A DNA stretch of 64,000 nucleotides. Origin: Bradyrhizobium manausense (GTDB lineage Bacteria > Pseudomonadota > Alphaproteobacteria > Rhizobiales > Xanthobacteraceae). Position 1 is the first letter of the stretch, and every line of letters starts with the position of its first letter. The stretch is taken from positions 491,377-555,376 of the forward strand of contig NZ_JAFCLG010000002.1 of assembly GCF_018129685.1 (NCBI RefSeq), written 5' to 3'. Positions 8,353 to 16,819 of the stretch are shown here, one piece after another. The notes beneath the pieces were generated by a model, which saw only the letters and a program-made list of their open reading frames with translations, searched no databases and was not told where the DNA came from. A program made the translations under genes and the position numbers.

Positions 8353-10350
8353 GTGTTCAAGAAAATCCTGATTGCCAATCGCGGCGAGATCGCCTGCCGG
8401 ATCGCGCGAACCTGCCATCGGCTCGGGGTCGCGGTTGCCGGCATTCACTCCACGGCCGACGCCGACGCCTTGCATGTGAAGATGATCGGCGAATCCATCG
8501 AGATTGGAGGCGCCGCCGCGTCCGACAGCTACCTGCGGATCGATGCGGTGATTGCCGCAGCGCAAGCGACCGGCGCTCAGGCCATCCATCCCGGCTTTGG
8601 CTTCCTCGCGGAGAATGCCACGTTCGCCCGTGCAGTCGAGGCGGCAGGTCTGGTTTTTATCGGGCCGACACCGGATGTGATCGAACGGCTCGGCGACAAG
8701 GCCGCTGCCAAGAAGGAGGCTGAGGCGGCCGACGTGCCGATCATCCCCGGCAGCAAGACGCCCAGTGAGGACGCCGCCGAGATCACCCGGATCGTGCAGG
8801 AAGTCGGGCTTCCGGTGATGCTGAAAGCGGCGGCCGGCGGCGGCGGCAAGGGTATGCGTGCCGTTTCCGATCTCGATGGCCTTGCCAATGAGATCGAATC
8901 GGCCATGCGTGAGGCGAAGAATTCGTTCGGCTATCCCGGGCTGATCGTCGAAAAGCTGGTCGAACGCGGGCGCCATATCGAAGTGCAGATCGCCGGCGAT
9001 GGCAAAGGCAACGTGCTTCACCTGTTCGAGCGTGAATGTTCCCTGCAGCGCCGTCACCAGAAGCTCATCGAGGAAGCCCCTGCCGCCAATCTCGCCGCAA
9101 CGCTTCGCGACAAAATGGCCGCTGACGCGGTGCGGCTCGGCAAGCGCCTGAACTATCGCGGGGTCGGCACTGTCGAATTCATCCTGAGCGGAGACACCTA
9201 TTATTTTCTGGAAGTAAACCCACGTCTCCAGGTCGAGCACCCCGTGACCGAGATGGTCACCGGCATCGATATTGTCGAGGTGATGCTCCGCATCGCCGCC
9301 GGAGAAGGGCTGCCGTTTACGCAAAATGCGGTGACATGTAGCGGGCATGCCGTCGAGGTGCGCATCTGTGCGGAGGATCCAGCAAATAATTTTCTCCCTT
9401 GCACGGGAGACCTCGCTTACGTCAAATTTCCCGCCGACGGCGTTCGCGTCGAGACGGGCGTCGAAAGCGGGTCGGTAGTCACGCCGTATTACGACTCGAT
9501 GCTGGCAAAACTCATCGCCCACGCCGAAACGCGCAATGAGGCGCTCGACAAACTCGACCGGGCTCTCGACGCAACCTCGATTTTCGGAATTACGACCAAT
9601 CAGGGATTTCTCAAGCGCTTGCTCGCCCTGCCAGCGACGCGCAGTGCCACCTTTTATACACGCCTGATCGACGAGCAAATCGACCAGTTGGTCGACAAGG
9701 CAAAGGATTTGGAGGCCGAGGCGTTGGCGTTGGGCGCCTACTTCTGGATGATCCGGCAACGACAGCCCCTCGCAAGGGGGCCGTGGCAGTCGCGCGAAAT
9801 GACTGGATGGCACATGGCCGCGGGTGGCGACGGATTGTCACCGATTCCGATCCTGCACCTCGAAACCGCGGGCGCAAGCGCGGAGATCCGATTCGCACCG
9901 CTCAAGGCCGACGGCTCGATGATTGTCGGCGTCGACGACGAGAAGCTACCGGTCAGACTCATCCCGCTCAAAGACGACACCTTCACAGCGATTGTCGGCG
10001 CGCGGCGTGAGACGGTGCGCATTTATCAAGAAAACCAGACGATCTTCGTCCACGATCGCCGCGGCGTCCATACGCTGACGGCTATTCCCTATCTCACCTA
10101 CATCAGCGCGGTCGCCGAAACCAGCGGCGAGCTGCGTGCGCCCATGATGGGCATGATCCTGAAGGTCAACGTCGCAGTCGGCGATACGATCAAGGCGGGC
10201 GATGTCGCAGCCGTACTGGAATCGATGAAGATGGAGTTGCGGATCAATTGCGAAACCGATGGCGTGGTCACGGCAGTCAATTGCCGGCCAGGCGAGACCG
10301 TCGAGCGCAACGCGGTTGTCGTAGTCGTGGAGCCGGAGCAGCAACCGTAA
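8353..10350 (+). CDS. Acyl-CoA carboxylase, biotin carboxylase/BCCP (alpha) subunit
   Basis: 665 residues from the GTG at 8353 (VFKKILIANRGEIACRIARTC), where family homology begins; the open frame reaches 26 codons further upstream inside the beta-subunit gene. ATP-dependent biotin carboxylase: glycine-rich ATP loop AAGGGGKGMR, EVQIAGDGKGNV, ERECSLQRRHQKLIEEAP, EVNPRLQVEHPVTEM. A middle region follows, then the biotinyl domain with the attachment lysine in ESMKM (codon near 10228; the commoner form is AMKM). Organisation and length match MccA/AtuF/PccA alpha chains. It supplies carboxybiotin to the beta subunit just upstream and possibly to the divergent one. Confidence 0.94.
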   Translation: MFKKILIANRGEIACRIARTCHRLGVAVAGIHSTADADALHVKMIGESIEIGGAAASDSYLRIDAVIAAAQATGAQAIHPGFGFLAENATFARAVEAAGLVFIGPTPDVIERLGDKAAAKKEAEAADVPIIPGSKTPSEDAAEITRIVQEVGLPVMLKAAAGGGGKGMRAVSDLDGLANEIESAMREAKNSFGYPGLIVEKLVERGRHIEVQIAGDGKGNVLHLFERECSLQRRHQKLIEEAPAANLAATLRDKMAADAVRLGKRLNYRGVGTVEFILSGDTYYFLEVNPRLQVEHPVTEMVTGIDIVEVMLRIAAGEGLPFTQNAVTCSGHAVEVRICAEDPANNFLPCTGDLAYVKFPADGVRVETGVESGSVVTPYYDSMLAKLIAHAETRNEALDKLDRALDATSIFGITTNQGFLKRLLALPATRSATFYTRLIDEQIDQLVDKAKDLEAEALALGAYFWMIRQRQPLARGPWQSREMTGWHMAAGGDGLSPIPILHLETAGASAEIRFAPLKADGSMIVGVDDEKLPVRLIPLKDDTFTAIVGARRETVRIYQENQTIFVHDRRGVHTLTAIPYLTYISAVAETSGELRAPMMGMILKVNVAVGDTIKAGDVAAVLESMKMELRINCETDGVVTAVNCRPGETVERNAVVVVVEPEQQP

Positions 10351-10378
10351 TTCAATCACAGAACCGGGAGTGGCAAGT

Positions 10379-11173
10379 ATGGATTTTAATCTGAAGGGCA
10401 AATCGGTCGTCGTCACTGGCGGCGGCTCCAACATCGGCCGGGCCATTGTGCTCGGGTTTGCAGCCGAGGGCGCCAACATTACGGTTGGCGATCTCGACCA
10501 GGCGCAGGCTGAGAAAGTTGCCAAACTTGCGCAGAAGAATGGCGCTGCCAGCGTTCAGGTAATCAAGACCGACGTGACCGATTTCGATCAGGTAAACGCC
10601 ATGTTCAAGGCCGCTACCGAGAAGCATGGCACGGTCGATGTGCTCGTCAATAACGTTGGCTGGGATCAGCTGATGTTCTTTACGCAAACAACGCCCGAGT
10701 TCTGGGACAAGATCATCAAGATCAACTACGTCGGCGTGCTTAACTGCACCAAATGTGCGCTCGATATCATGATTCCGAAGGGTGCCGGCGCTATCGTGTC
10801 GATTAGTTCCGACGCAAGCCGCTCGGGCGAGCCGCGCGAGGCGGTCTATGGTGGCGTCAAGGCCGCCGTTAATTCTTTCATGAAGACCATTGCCAAAGAG
10901 AACGGCCGCTATGGCATCCGCTGCAACGTCGTTTGTCCTGGCGTCACTGTTCCCGTGGATACGGAAGAAGTTGGTACCAACAGCATGTGGACAAAGCCAG
11001 ACTCAATGTTCACGGCGGAGCAATTCGAGAAAGTTGCCAAGGCGCTGCCGCTGCGCAAGCTGGGTCGCCCGAACGATATTGCCAACGCCGTAGTGTTTCT
11101 CTCGTCCGCCGCCGCAGGTCATGTCACCGGCCAGGTCCTGTCGGTGTCAGGCGGATACACCATGATCGGCTGA
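10379..11173 (+). CDS. SDR oxidoreductase, BadH-like (2-hydroxycyclohexanecarboxyl-CoA dehydrogenase type)
   Basis: 264 residues from the ATG at 10379, chosen because GGGAG lies 8 bases before it (a GTG at 10370 overlaps that site). NAD(P)-binding GGGSNIGRA, NNVGWD, catalytic Ser (ISSDAS) and YGGVKAA with Tyr and Lys. The NNxGWD segment and the terminus GQVLSVSGGYTMIG closely resemble Rhodopseudomonas BadH, which oxidises 2-hydroxycyclohexane-1-carboxyl-CoA to the 2-keto compound. A BadI-like gene follows directly, supporting a ring beta-oxidation role. The exact ring substrate is inferred. Confidence 0.85.
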   Translation: MDFNLKGKSVVVTGGGSNIGRAIVLGFAAEGANITVGDLDQAQAEKVAKLAQKNGAASVQVIKTDVTDFDQVNAMFKAATEKHGTVDVLVNNVGWDQLMFFTQTTPEFWDKIIKINYVGVLNCTKCALDIMIPKGAGAIVSISSDASRSGEPREAVYGGVKAAVNSFMKTIAKENGRYGIRCNVVCPGVTVPVDTEEVGTNSMWTKPDSMFTAEQFEKVAKALPLRKLGRPNDIANAVVFLSSAAAGHVTGQVLSVSGGYTMIG

Positions 11174-11214
11174 GGTCGGCCGTTAATTTCGCCAGAACAA
11201 AATGGAGTTCCATC

Positions 11215-11997
11215 GTGTCCGAAAAAGAGATCATGTACGACGTCAAGGACTATGTCGCAACCATCACCATCAATCGGCCAAAGACCCTCAACGCCTTTAC
11301 CGGCGATAACATCGTAGAGATGGAGCGGTTGATCCTCGAGGCAACCGCAGACAAGAAAGTTGGCGTCATCGTCCTCACCGGCTCAGGCGAGCGCGCGTTC
11401 TGCGTCGGCGGCGACGTCAACTGGGAGAAGGACGCCGGCGGCAAGAGCGGGCTCGAAGGACTGAAATTCAACTTTAACCGCCACATCGTCGAATGTCCGA
11501 AACCGGTGATCGCGCGTGTCAACGGTTACGCGATTGGCGGCGGGCACCACATCGCCTATTTCTGCGATTTCACCATCGCCGCAGATCATGCGATCTTTGG
11601 CCAGAACGGTCCACGTGTCGGCTCCCCGGCGGGAGGCTATATCGTCTCGCACAGCGCCAATGTGCTTGGCCACAAGCGCGCGAGAGAGCTCTGGATGCTG
11701 GCGCGACGCTACACCGCCAAACAAGCGCTCGACTGGGGGCTGGCTAATTCCGTCGTTCCGATGGCCGAACTCGACGTCGAGGTGCGGAAATATTGCGACG
11801 AACTCCTGGCGTTGAGCCCCACTTGCCTGAAGATTCTCAAGCGCTCGTTCTACTATCACATGGCGCCGATCATGGAGCGCGACATGGATGACCTCGTCCG
11901 CGAGGTCGCACCCGCCTATTTCACGACACAAGAACAGCAGGAAGGCGCCAATGCATTCCTCGAGAAACGCAAGCCTGATTTCAGCGCGTTTCGCTAA
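11215..11997 (+). CDS. Crotonase-fold ring hydrolase, BadI/MenB-like
   Basis: 260 residues from the GTG at 11215 with GGAG 8 bases upstream. Crotonase fold with oxyanion segments AFCVGGDVN and GYAIGGGHHIA. The two glutamates of enoyl-CoA hydratases are absent (GGGHHI and FGQNGPRVGSPAGGY replace GGxxEL and PEIxLG), and the latter motif corresponds to FGQVGPKMGS in BadI and to MenB. BadI hydrolytically opens 2-ketocyclohexane-1-carboxyl-CoA to pimelyl-CoA. With the BadH-like SDR upstream this gives the oxidation and ring-opening steps for an alicyclic acyl-CoA. Confidence 0.85.
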   Translation: MSEKEIMYDVKDYVATITINRPKTLNAFTGDNIVEMERLILEATADKKVGVIVLTGSGERAFCVGGDVNWEKDAGGKSGLEGLKFNFNRHIVECPKPVIARVNGYAIGGGHHIAYFCDFTIAADHAIFGQNGPRVGSPAGGYIVSHSANVLGHKRARELWMLARRYTAKQALDWGLANSVVPMAELDVEVRKYCDELLALSPTCLKILKRSFYYHMAPIMERDMDDLVREVAPAYFTTQEQQEGANAFLEKRKPDFSAFR

Positions 11998-12029
11998 CGA
12001 CATGGCGCCATAGCGTAAGGGAGACTGCG

Positions 12030-12794
12030 ATGAGACTAGGCAGCGTCAACTATGAAACCAAAGGGAAGATCGCCATCCTTACGCTGGACGAGCCGGGCAA
12101 GCTTAACGCACTCAGCACAGGCATCCGTGAGGGTATTCTGGATGGCCTGAAGAAAGTGGATGCAGACGACAACGTCCGCGTCGCCATCATCACCGGCAAC
12201 GGGGACAAGGCATTTTGCGCGGGCGCCGATATTAGCGGCTTCAACTTTGATCCGGACAAAGTACGCAAGTTTATGATCGAGGCTTTGGCGGTATTAGCGG
12301 CACCGGAAAATTGCCGCAAACCCGTAATCTCCGCCGTCAATGGTATTGCGTTCGGCGGTGGCTTTGAACTCGCGATCGCTTCAGACTTTATCATCGCATC
12401 GGATCGCGCACGCTTCGCGGTACCGGAGATCAAGCTCGGACTACTGCCCGGTTTTGCGATTGTACGCCTGCACGATATGGTCGGCCGCGCCAAGGCCAAA
12501 GAAATGAGTATCCTCGGCGATCCAATCAGCGCGGATGAGGCATTCAGACTAGGCCTCGTACTACGTGTGGTTCCTCACGGCGATCTGCTCACGGACGCCC
12601 TGGCATTTGCCGAACGAATTGCATCAAAACCAAAGCTTGCGGTGCAGATGGCCAAATCGTTTTACAACCGCGGCCTCGGTGGCGATGAGATACGGCACGC
12701 CATCGATGGTTTTCCGCTCCTATTCATGCATCGAGACGCACAGGAAGGTATCGCTGCCTTTCTCGAAAAACGTGAGCCAAAATTCGAGAGTTGA
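12030..12794 (+). CDS. Enoyl-CoA hydratase
   Basis: 254-residue crotonase-family protein with both catalytic glutamates of a hydratase: one in FGGGFELAIASDF and one in VPEIKLGLLPG. AFCAGADISGF supplies the oxyanion hole. It lies 32 bp after the BadI-like gene on the same strand. It would add water to an enoyl-CoA, either the cyclic enoyl-CoA before the SDR step (BadK-like) or an open-chain intermediate afterwards; the sequence does not separate these options. Confidence 0.92.
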   Translation: MRLGSVNYETKGKIAILTLDEPGKLNALSTGIREGILDGLKKVDADDNVRVAIITGNGDKAFCAGADISGFNFDPDKVRKFMIEALAVLAAPENCRKPVISAVNGIAFGGGFELAIASDFIIASDRARFAVPEIKLGLLPGFAIVRLHDMVGRAKAKEMSILGDPISADEAFRLGLVLRVVPHGDLLTDALAFAERIASKPKLAVQMAKSFYNRGLGGDEIRHAIDGFPLLFMHRDAQEGIAAFLEKREPKFES

Positions 12795-12882
12795 CAAAGC
12801 GCGCTGCGAGCGACGGCTTCGAAGACCTTCTTCGAGTGGAGCACTTTGCGGTAGATAGATCGTGCATAACATCGAGGACTCG

Positions 12883-14388
12883 ATGCCCCTGAAAGACTTT
12901 ACTTTCCTCGACGTGTACCGCCGTAATGCGGAATTTTTTCCCGACCGCACCGCGTTCGTTTTTGAAGGCCAGCGCATCACCCATCGTGAATATCTGAAAA
13001 GGGTCGAGCGGCTGGCGGCGGGCCTAGCACGCGAGGGCGTAAAATCCGGTGACCGCGTCGCCATCCTTTCGCAAAACTCGCTCGAAATGATCGATGTGAT
13101 CGGAGCGGTCGCACGGCTCGGCGCGATCCTGCTGCCGGTTAATTTCCGGCTCAACGCCGAAGAAATCGGCTACGTCCTCGCCGACGGTGCGCCGGTGCTG
13201 GTTGTGGCGGGGGCAGAATACCAGGAAATTATCGCGGCTCTAAAACCGTCGCTACCTTCGGTCCGGAGCTATTTTGGCATCGGCAAGCACACGGCGCCGT
13301 TTGCGCCGCTCGCAAATCTTGCGGCTTCGGACGCGTCGATGTCTGACGTGAACTTCAGCGCCGATGATGGCTTCGTAATCATTCACACCGCCGCCGTCGG
13401 CGGGCGGCCGCGCGGCGCGCTGTTGTCGCAAACCAACCTTCTAACGGCGCACAGCTCGCTGTTGCAGGCCTGGAGCCTGACCGAGCGCGACGTCAATCTT
13501 GGTGTGCTGCCGCTGTTCCACGTCGCCGGCCTTGGCCTGATGCTGACGGTACAGCAGGCTGGCGGCGCCAGCGTCATCGCTTCGAAATTCGACCCGCAAC
13601 AGGCGGTTCGCGACATTGTCGCCGAGAGGGTGACCGTCATGTCGGAGTTCGCGCCGATGCTGGCGAGCCTGATGGATCAGGCCAAGGGCGACGAATTGAA
13701 GACGTTGCGCGCGGTGACCGGACTGGATACCCCGGCGACGATTGAACGCTTCGAGAAAGCCTGCCCCCACGCTGTATTCTGGGCAGCCTTCGGACAGTCC
13801 GAGACATCGGGCCTCGCAACGCTGTCGCCCTACCGCAACCGGCCAGGATCAGCTGGGCGCCCCCTGTTCTGGCGCACCATTGCGGTCGTCGACAGCGCCG
13901 ACAAGCCAAGGCCCACTGGACAAACCGGCGAGATCGTGGTGCGTGGTCCCACCGTTTTTAAAGGCTACTGGAATAACGACGCCGATACCGCCCACACCTT
14001 CCGTAATGGCTGGCATCACACCGGCGACATCGGCTATTTCGATGCCGATGGCTATCTCTGGTATGCCGGCCGTGCTCCCGAGAAAGAGCTGATCAAGACG
14101 GGTGGGGAGAACGTCTACCCGGCGGAGGTCGAAAACGCGATTCTCCAACATCCAGATATCGCCGACGTCGTGGTCATCGGCGTGCCTGATCCCCAGTGGA
14201 GCGAAGCCATCAAAGCGATCTGCGTGCGCCGAACTGGCGCGAATGTCACCGCCGACGAGCTCATCGACTTCGTCGCCGGAAAGATCGCACGCTACAAGAA
14301 GCCAAAGCACATTGTTTTCGTCGATCAACTGCCGAGGACCGCCAAGGGCGAAATCGATCGCGCCCCAGTCAAATTCGAAAACTCTTAG
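12883..14388 (+). CDS. AMP-binding acyl-CoA synthetase homologue with altered P-loop
   Basis: 501 residues from the ATG at 12883 (GAGG 5 bases upstream; a GTG at 12862 is an alternative). ANL fold with FGQSETSG, GWHHTGDIGYFDADG, ELIKTGGENVYPAEVE and a C-terminal RTAKGEIDR segment holding the usual catalytic lysine. The ATP phosphate-binding loop, normally SGTTGxPKG, reads HTAAVGGRPRGA: the serine/threonine run is lost and the lysine is arginine. The rest of the protein is well conserved, so this is probably a functional variant rather than a pseudogene. It is the second synthetase of the cluster. Confidence 0.86.
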   Translation: MPLKDFTFLDVYRRNAEFFPDRTAFVFEGQRITHREYLKRVERLAAGLAREGVKSGDRVAILSQNSLEMIDVIGAVARLGAILLPVNFRLNAEEIGYVLADGAPVLVVAGAEYQEIIAALKPSLPSVRSYFGIGKHTAPFAPLANLAASDASMSDVNFSADDGFVIIHTAAVGGRPRGALLSQTNLLTAHSSLLQAWSLTERDVNLGVLPLFHVAGLGLMLTVQQAGGASVIASKFDPQQAVRDIVAERVTVMSEFAPMLASLMDQAKGDELKTLRAVTGLDTPATIERFEKACPHAVFWAAFGQSETSGLATLSPYRNRPGSAGRPLFWRTIAVVDSADKPRPTGQTGEIVVRGPTVFKGYWNNDADTAHTFRNGWHHTGDIGYFDADGYLWYAGRAPEKELIKTGGENVYPAEVENAILQHPDIADVVVIGVPDPQWSEAIKAICVRRTGANVTADELIDFVAGKIARYKKPKHIVFVDQLPRTAKGEIDRAPVKFENS

Positions 14389-14485
14389 AGAGGACTTGGC
14401 GATCGCCAGGTGTTGGGCGTTATTTCGGGGTGCCGTTTCAATAAGGAACAACTTGAGCGCGGTGTGACGATAGTTGAGGACGCGA

Positions 14486-15358
14486 GTGAAAAAACAGAAG
14501 ATTTTTTGCGGGGCTCAGGGACACGCAATTGTAGCCGACGTGTTTGGTGAGGGTTCGCCGATTTTGCTGGCGCATGGAGGGGGCCAGACCCGCTTGGCGT
14601 GGACTCGAACTGCACGGGCCTTGATGCAGGCAGGATATAGTGCAATTGCGATGGATCTGCGTGGCCACGGGGAAAGCGCATGGTCGCCATCGGGCTCTTA
14701 CCAACTCGACGACTTTGCGATGGATCTCCTTGCGATGTCTGATCAACTGAACGAGAAACCAGCTCTCGTCGGCGCTTCCCTCGGCGGCCTGGCGGGCTTG
14801 ATAGCCGAAGGTGAACTTCGCTCAGGATCCTTCACTTCGCTTACGCTTGTAGATATTACACCAAATATGGAGCCGGTCGGCGTTGCGCACGTCCTGGATT
14901 TCATGAGGGCACATTTGGCAGACGGTTTCGCCTCGACCGATGAAGCCGCAGATGCGATCGCCAACTATTTGCCAAATCGTCAGCGGCGGAAAGGCTCAGA
15001 GAGTCTCGACCGCTATTTGAGACGATGCGATGACGGACGTCTTCGCTGGCACTGGGATCCGCGCTTCATAACTTCTGTGACAAATGACAAAGTGGGCCAG
15101 TCCGAAAACCGACTGGCCGACGCTGCCAAAACCCTTAAGCTGCCGATTCACCTGATACGTGGAGGATCAAGCAATTTGGTAAGCGTGGATGCTGCGCAAG
15201 AGTTTCTTCGACTTGCTCCCCACTCTACGTACACCGATATTGCCGGCGCGGGTCATATGGTCGTTGGCGATCGAAATGATGCATTTACTGAAGCCGTCGT
15301 CAGTTTCTTTCGAGAACCGCAGATATCACAACGTAATGGCGATACACGCGACGATTAG
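14486..15358 (+). CDS. Alpha/beta-fold hydrolase
   Basis: 290 residues from the GTG at 14486, with GAGGA 5 bases upstream; a TTG at 14474 is possible. Alpha/beta hydrolase: oxyanion region LAHGGGQTR, nucleophile elbow GASLGG, acid near VDITPN or later, histidine in GAGHMVVGD. Such enzymes hydrolyse esters, lactones, C-C bonds or thioesters. Located between the synthetase and a hotdog thioesterase, it may act on an ester or lactone such as a Baeyer-Villiger product, but no substrate can be assigned. Confidence 0.87.
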   Translation: MKKQKIFCGAQGHAIVADVFGEGSPILLAHGGGQTRLAWTRTARALMQAGYSAIAMDLRGHGESAWSPSGSYQLDDFAMDLLAMSDQLNEKPALVGASLGGLAGLIAEGELRSGSFTSLTLVDITPNMEPVGVAHVLDFMRAHLADGFASTDEAADAIANYLPNRQRRKGSESLDRYLRRCDDGRLRWHWDPRFITSVTNDKVGQSENRLADAAKTLKLPIHLIRGGSSNLVSVDAAQEFLRLAPHSTYTDIAGAGHMVVGDRNDAFTEAVVSFFREPQISQRNGDTRDD

Positions 15359-15475
15359 CCCCGCAATCGAGGTCGACCCATTTTGGGAGAGCTTTGTCGA
15401 AGGAATGAACCAATGACCGCAGCTAGTGACAGATCAGTGCCTGACTGCTGAAAGAATATACATAGGAGCGAACGA

Positions 15476-15898
15476 GTGAATGAGACTAGATCCTGCAACG
15501 AAGAGACTATTGCGGAATTTCAAGAGGCCTTGATGATCTCACCGTTCCACCGGTGGCTGGGGTTGAAAGCGGTCATGGTCGCTCGTGAACAGATCGAAAT
15601 TGCTCTGCCTTGGCGCGAGGAGTTTGTCTCAAATACCAAAATCGAAGCAACTCACGGTGGAATCCTGGCAGCCCTGATCGATTTAACGGGCCTTTACGCC
15701 GTTCGCGCTGCCGGAGGTATTGTTAGTGCTACGGCAGATCTTCGGGTCGATTATCATCGGCCGGCCACCCGCGGGACAGTTCTCGCTCGCGGCATGGTGG
15801 TCAAACTGGGGCGCCGGATAAGCACTGCCGACGTACGCGTGACCGATACTAGCCAAGTTCTCTTAGCCAGTGGGCGGGGCGCATATCTCGCACAATGA
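15476..15898 (+). CDS. PaaI-type hotdog thioesterase
   Basis: 140-residue single hotdog domain with the PaaI-type active-site segment THGGILAALIDLTG and the strand ATADLRVDYHRPA. Starts with GTG at 15476, AGGAG about 9 bases upstream. Family members hydrolyse acyl-CoA thioesters and relieve CoA sequestration. It ends the first catabolic gene run; the next gene (the ABC ATPase) is 120 bp away behind a candidate regulatory site. Confidence 0.88.
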   Translation: MNETRSCNEETIAEFQEALMISPFHRWLGLKAVMVAREQIEIALPWREEFVSNTKIEATHGGILAALIDLTGLYAVRAAGGIVSATADLRVDYHRPATRGTVLARGMVVKLGRRISTADVRVTDTSQVLLASGRGAYLAQ

Positions 15899-15954
15899 GG
15901 CGTGTACGGTCGTTTGGCCAATTGCAAGGCAATAACCATCAGTTGCTCAAATAC

Positions 15955-15968
15955 CGAACAGTTGTTAG
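15955..15968 (+). promoter_or_regulatory. Candidate shared regulatory motif upstream of transporter operon
   Basis: CGAACAGTTGTTAG followed by ATTT, 50 bases before the ABC ATPase start. It resembles the right half of the palindrome at 5281-5312 and is nearly identical to the site at 42940-42953. No clear left half is visible here. Confidence 0.35.
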
Positions 15969-16018
15969 ATTTGGAAGCTAAGAGCTTCTTAACAGATTGA
16001 TTTTCGGACGGAGTCAAG

Positions 16019-16819
16019 TTGACCCTCAAGGATCGCGGCGGCGACGCCCCAGTACTCGAATGCCGGTCTGTCGAGCGACGCTTTAGCGGCATTGTCGCGC
16101 TGAACGGAATCGATATGTGCATCGAGCGCGGCGAGATATTCGGCCTTGTCGGCCCCAACGGATGCGGCAAGACCACCCTCACCAACGCAATCACCGGATT
16201 TTATCCGCCACAGCGCGGACGCATTCTGCTGAACGGCCGGGACATCACGGGCCTGGCGCCACACTATGTCGCGACGTTGGGAGTTGCCCGCACCTTCCAG
16301 AACCTGGCGCTCTTCAATGGTATGAGCGTACTCGATAACATCCTTCTGGGCCGTCACATTCACATGAAGCCCAGTGTAGGACGTACGGCGCTCTATTGGT
16401 GGCTTGCCCGCGGCGACGAGACGTTGAACCGCGCCGCGGTCGAAGACGTGATCGATTTTCTGCAGCTTGAAGGCGTGCGCGACGAATTGGTCGACGGGAT
16501 TCCGATCGGCCTGAAGAAGCGGGTCGAATTGGCGCGGGCACTGGCGGCCGAGCCCAGCTTCCTGATCCTCGACGAGCCGATGGCGGGGATGAACCAGGAA
16601 GAAAAGGAATACATGGCGCGCTTCATTCTGGATGCACGCGATGAGCGCAATGTCACCGTGCTGCTGATCGAGCACCACATGGACGTCATCACGGGCATTT
16701 GCGATCGCATGTTGGCGTTGAACTATGGCGAAATGATCGGCAGCGGCGTGCCGGCCGACGTCGTCGCCGACCCAAGGGTGGTCGAGGCATACATCGGGGG
16801 GGCGCATGCCACCCGCTGA
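16019..16819 (+). CDS. Branched-chain-type ABC transporter ATP-binding protein (LivG type)
   Basis: 266-residue cytoplasmic ABC ATPase. Walker A GPNGCGKTT, Walker B FLILDEPMAGM, and the H-loop histidine in LIEHHMDVI; the ABC signature is relaxed to PIGLKKRVELARAL. The LivG branch is recognisable from the C-terminal VADPRVVEAYIG. TTG start with GGAG just upstream. It overlaps the following acyl-CoA synthetase gene by 14 bases and is the first gene of a six-gene importer operon extending to 22859. Confidence 0.93.
   Translation: MTLKDRGGDAPVLECRSVERRFSGIVALNGIDMCIERGEIFGLVGPNGCGKTTLTNAITGFYPPQRGRILLNGRDITGLAPHYVATLGVARTFQNLALFNGMSVLDNILLGRHIHMKPSVGRTALYWWLARGDETLNRAAVEDVIDFLQLEGVRDELVDGIPIGLKKRVELARALAAEPSFLILDEPMAGMNQEEKEYMARFILDARDERNVTVLLIEHHMDVITGICDRMLALNYGEMIGSGVPADVVADPRVVEAYIGGAHATR

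Noticed and set aside
8323..9813. 496-codon open frame on the minus strand
   Set aside because: Antisense to the carboxylase alpha subunit, with no recognisable domain or start signal.
14389..14420. Palindromic CGATCGCCAG segment after a stop, resembled by sequence after 21524
   Set aside because: Only about 20 of 27 bases agree and the core is a common GC-rich palindrome; not enough to claim a repeat family.
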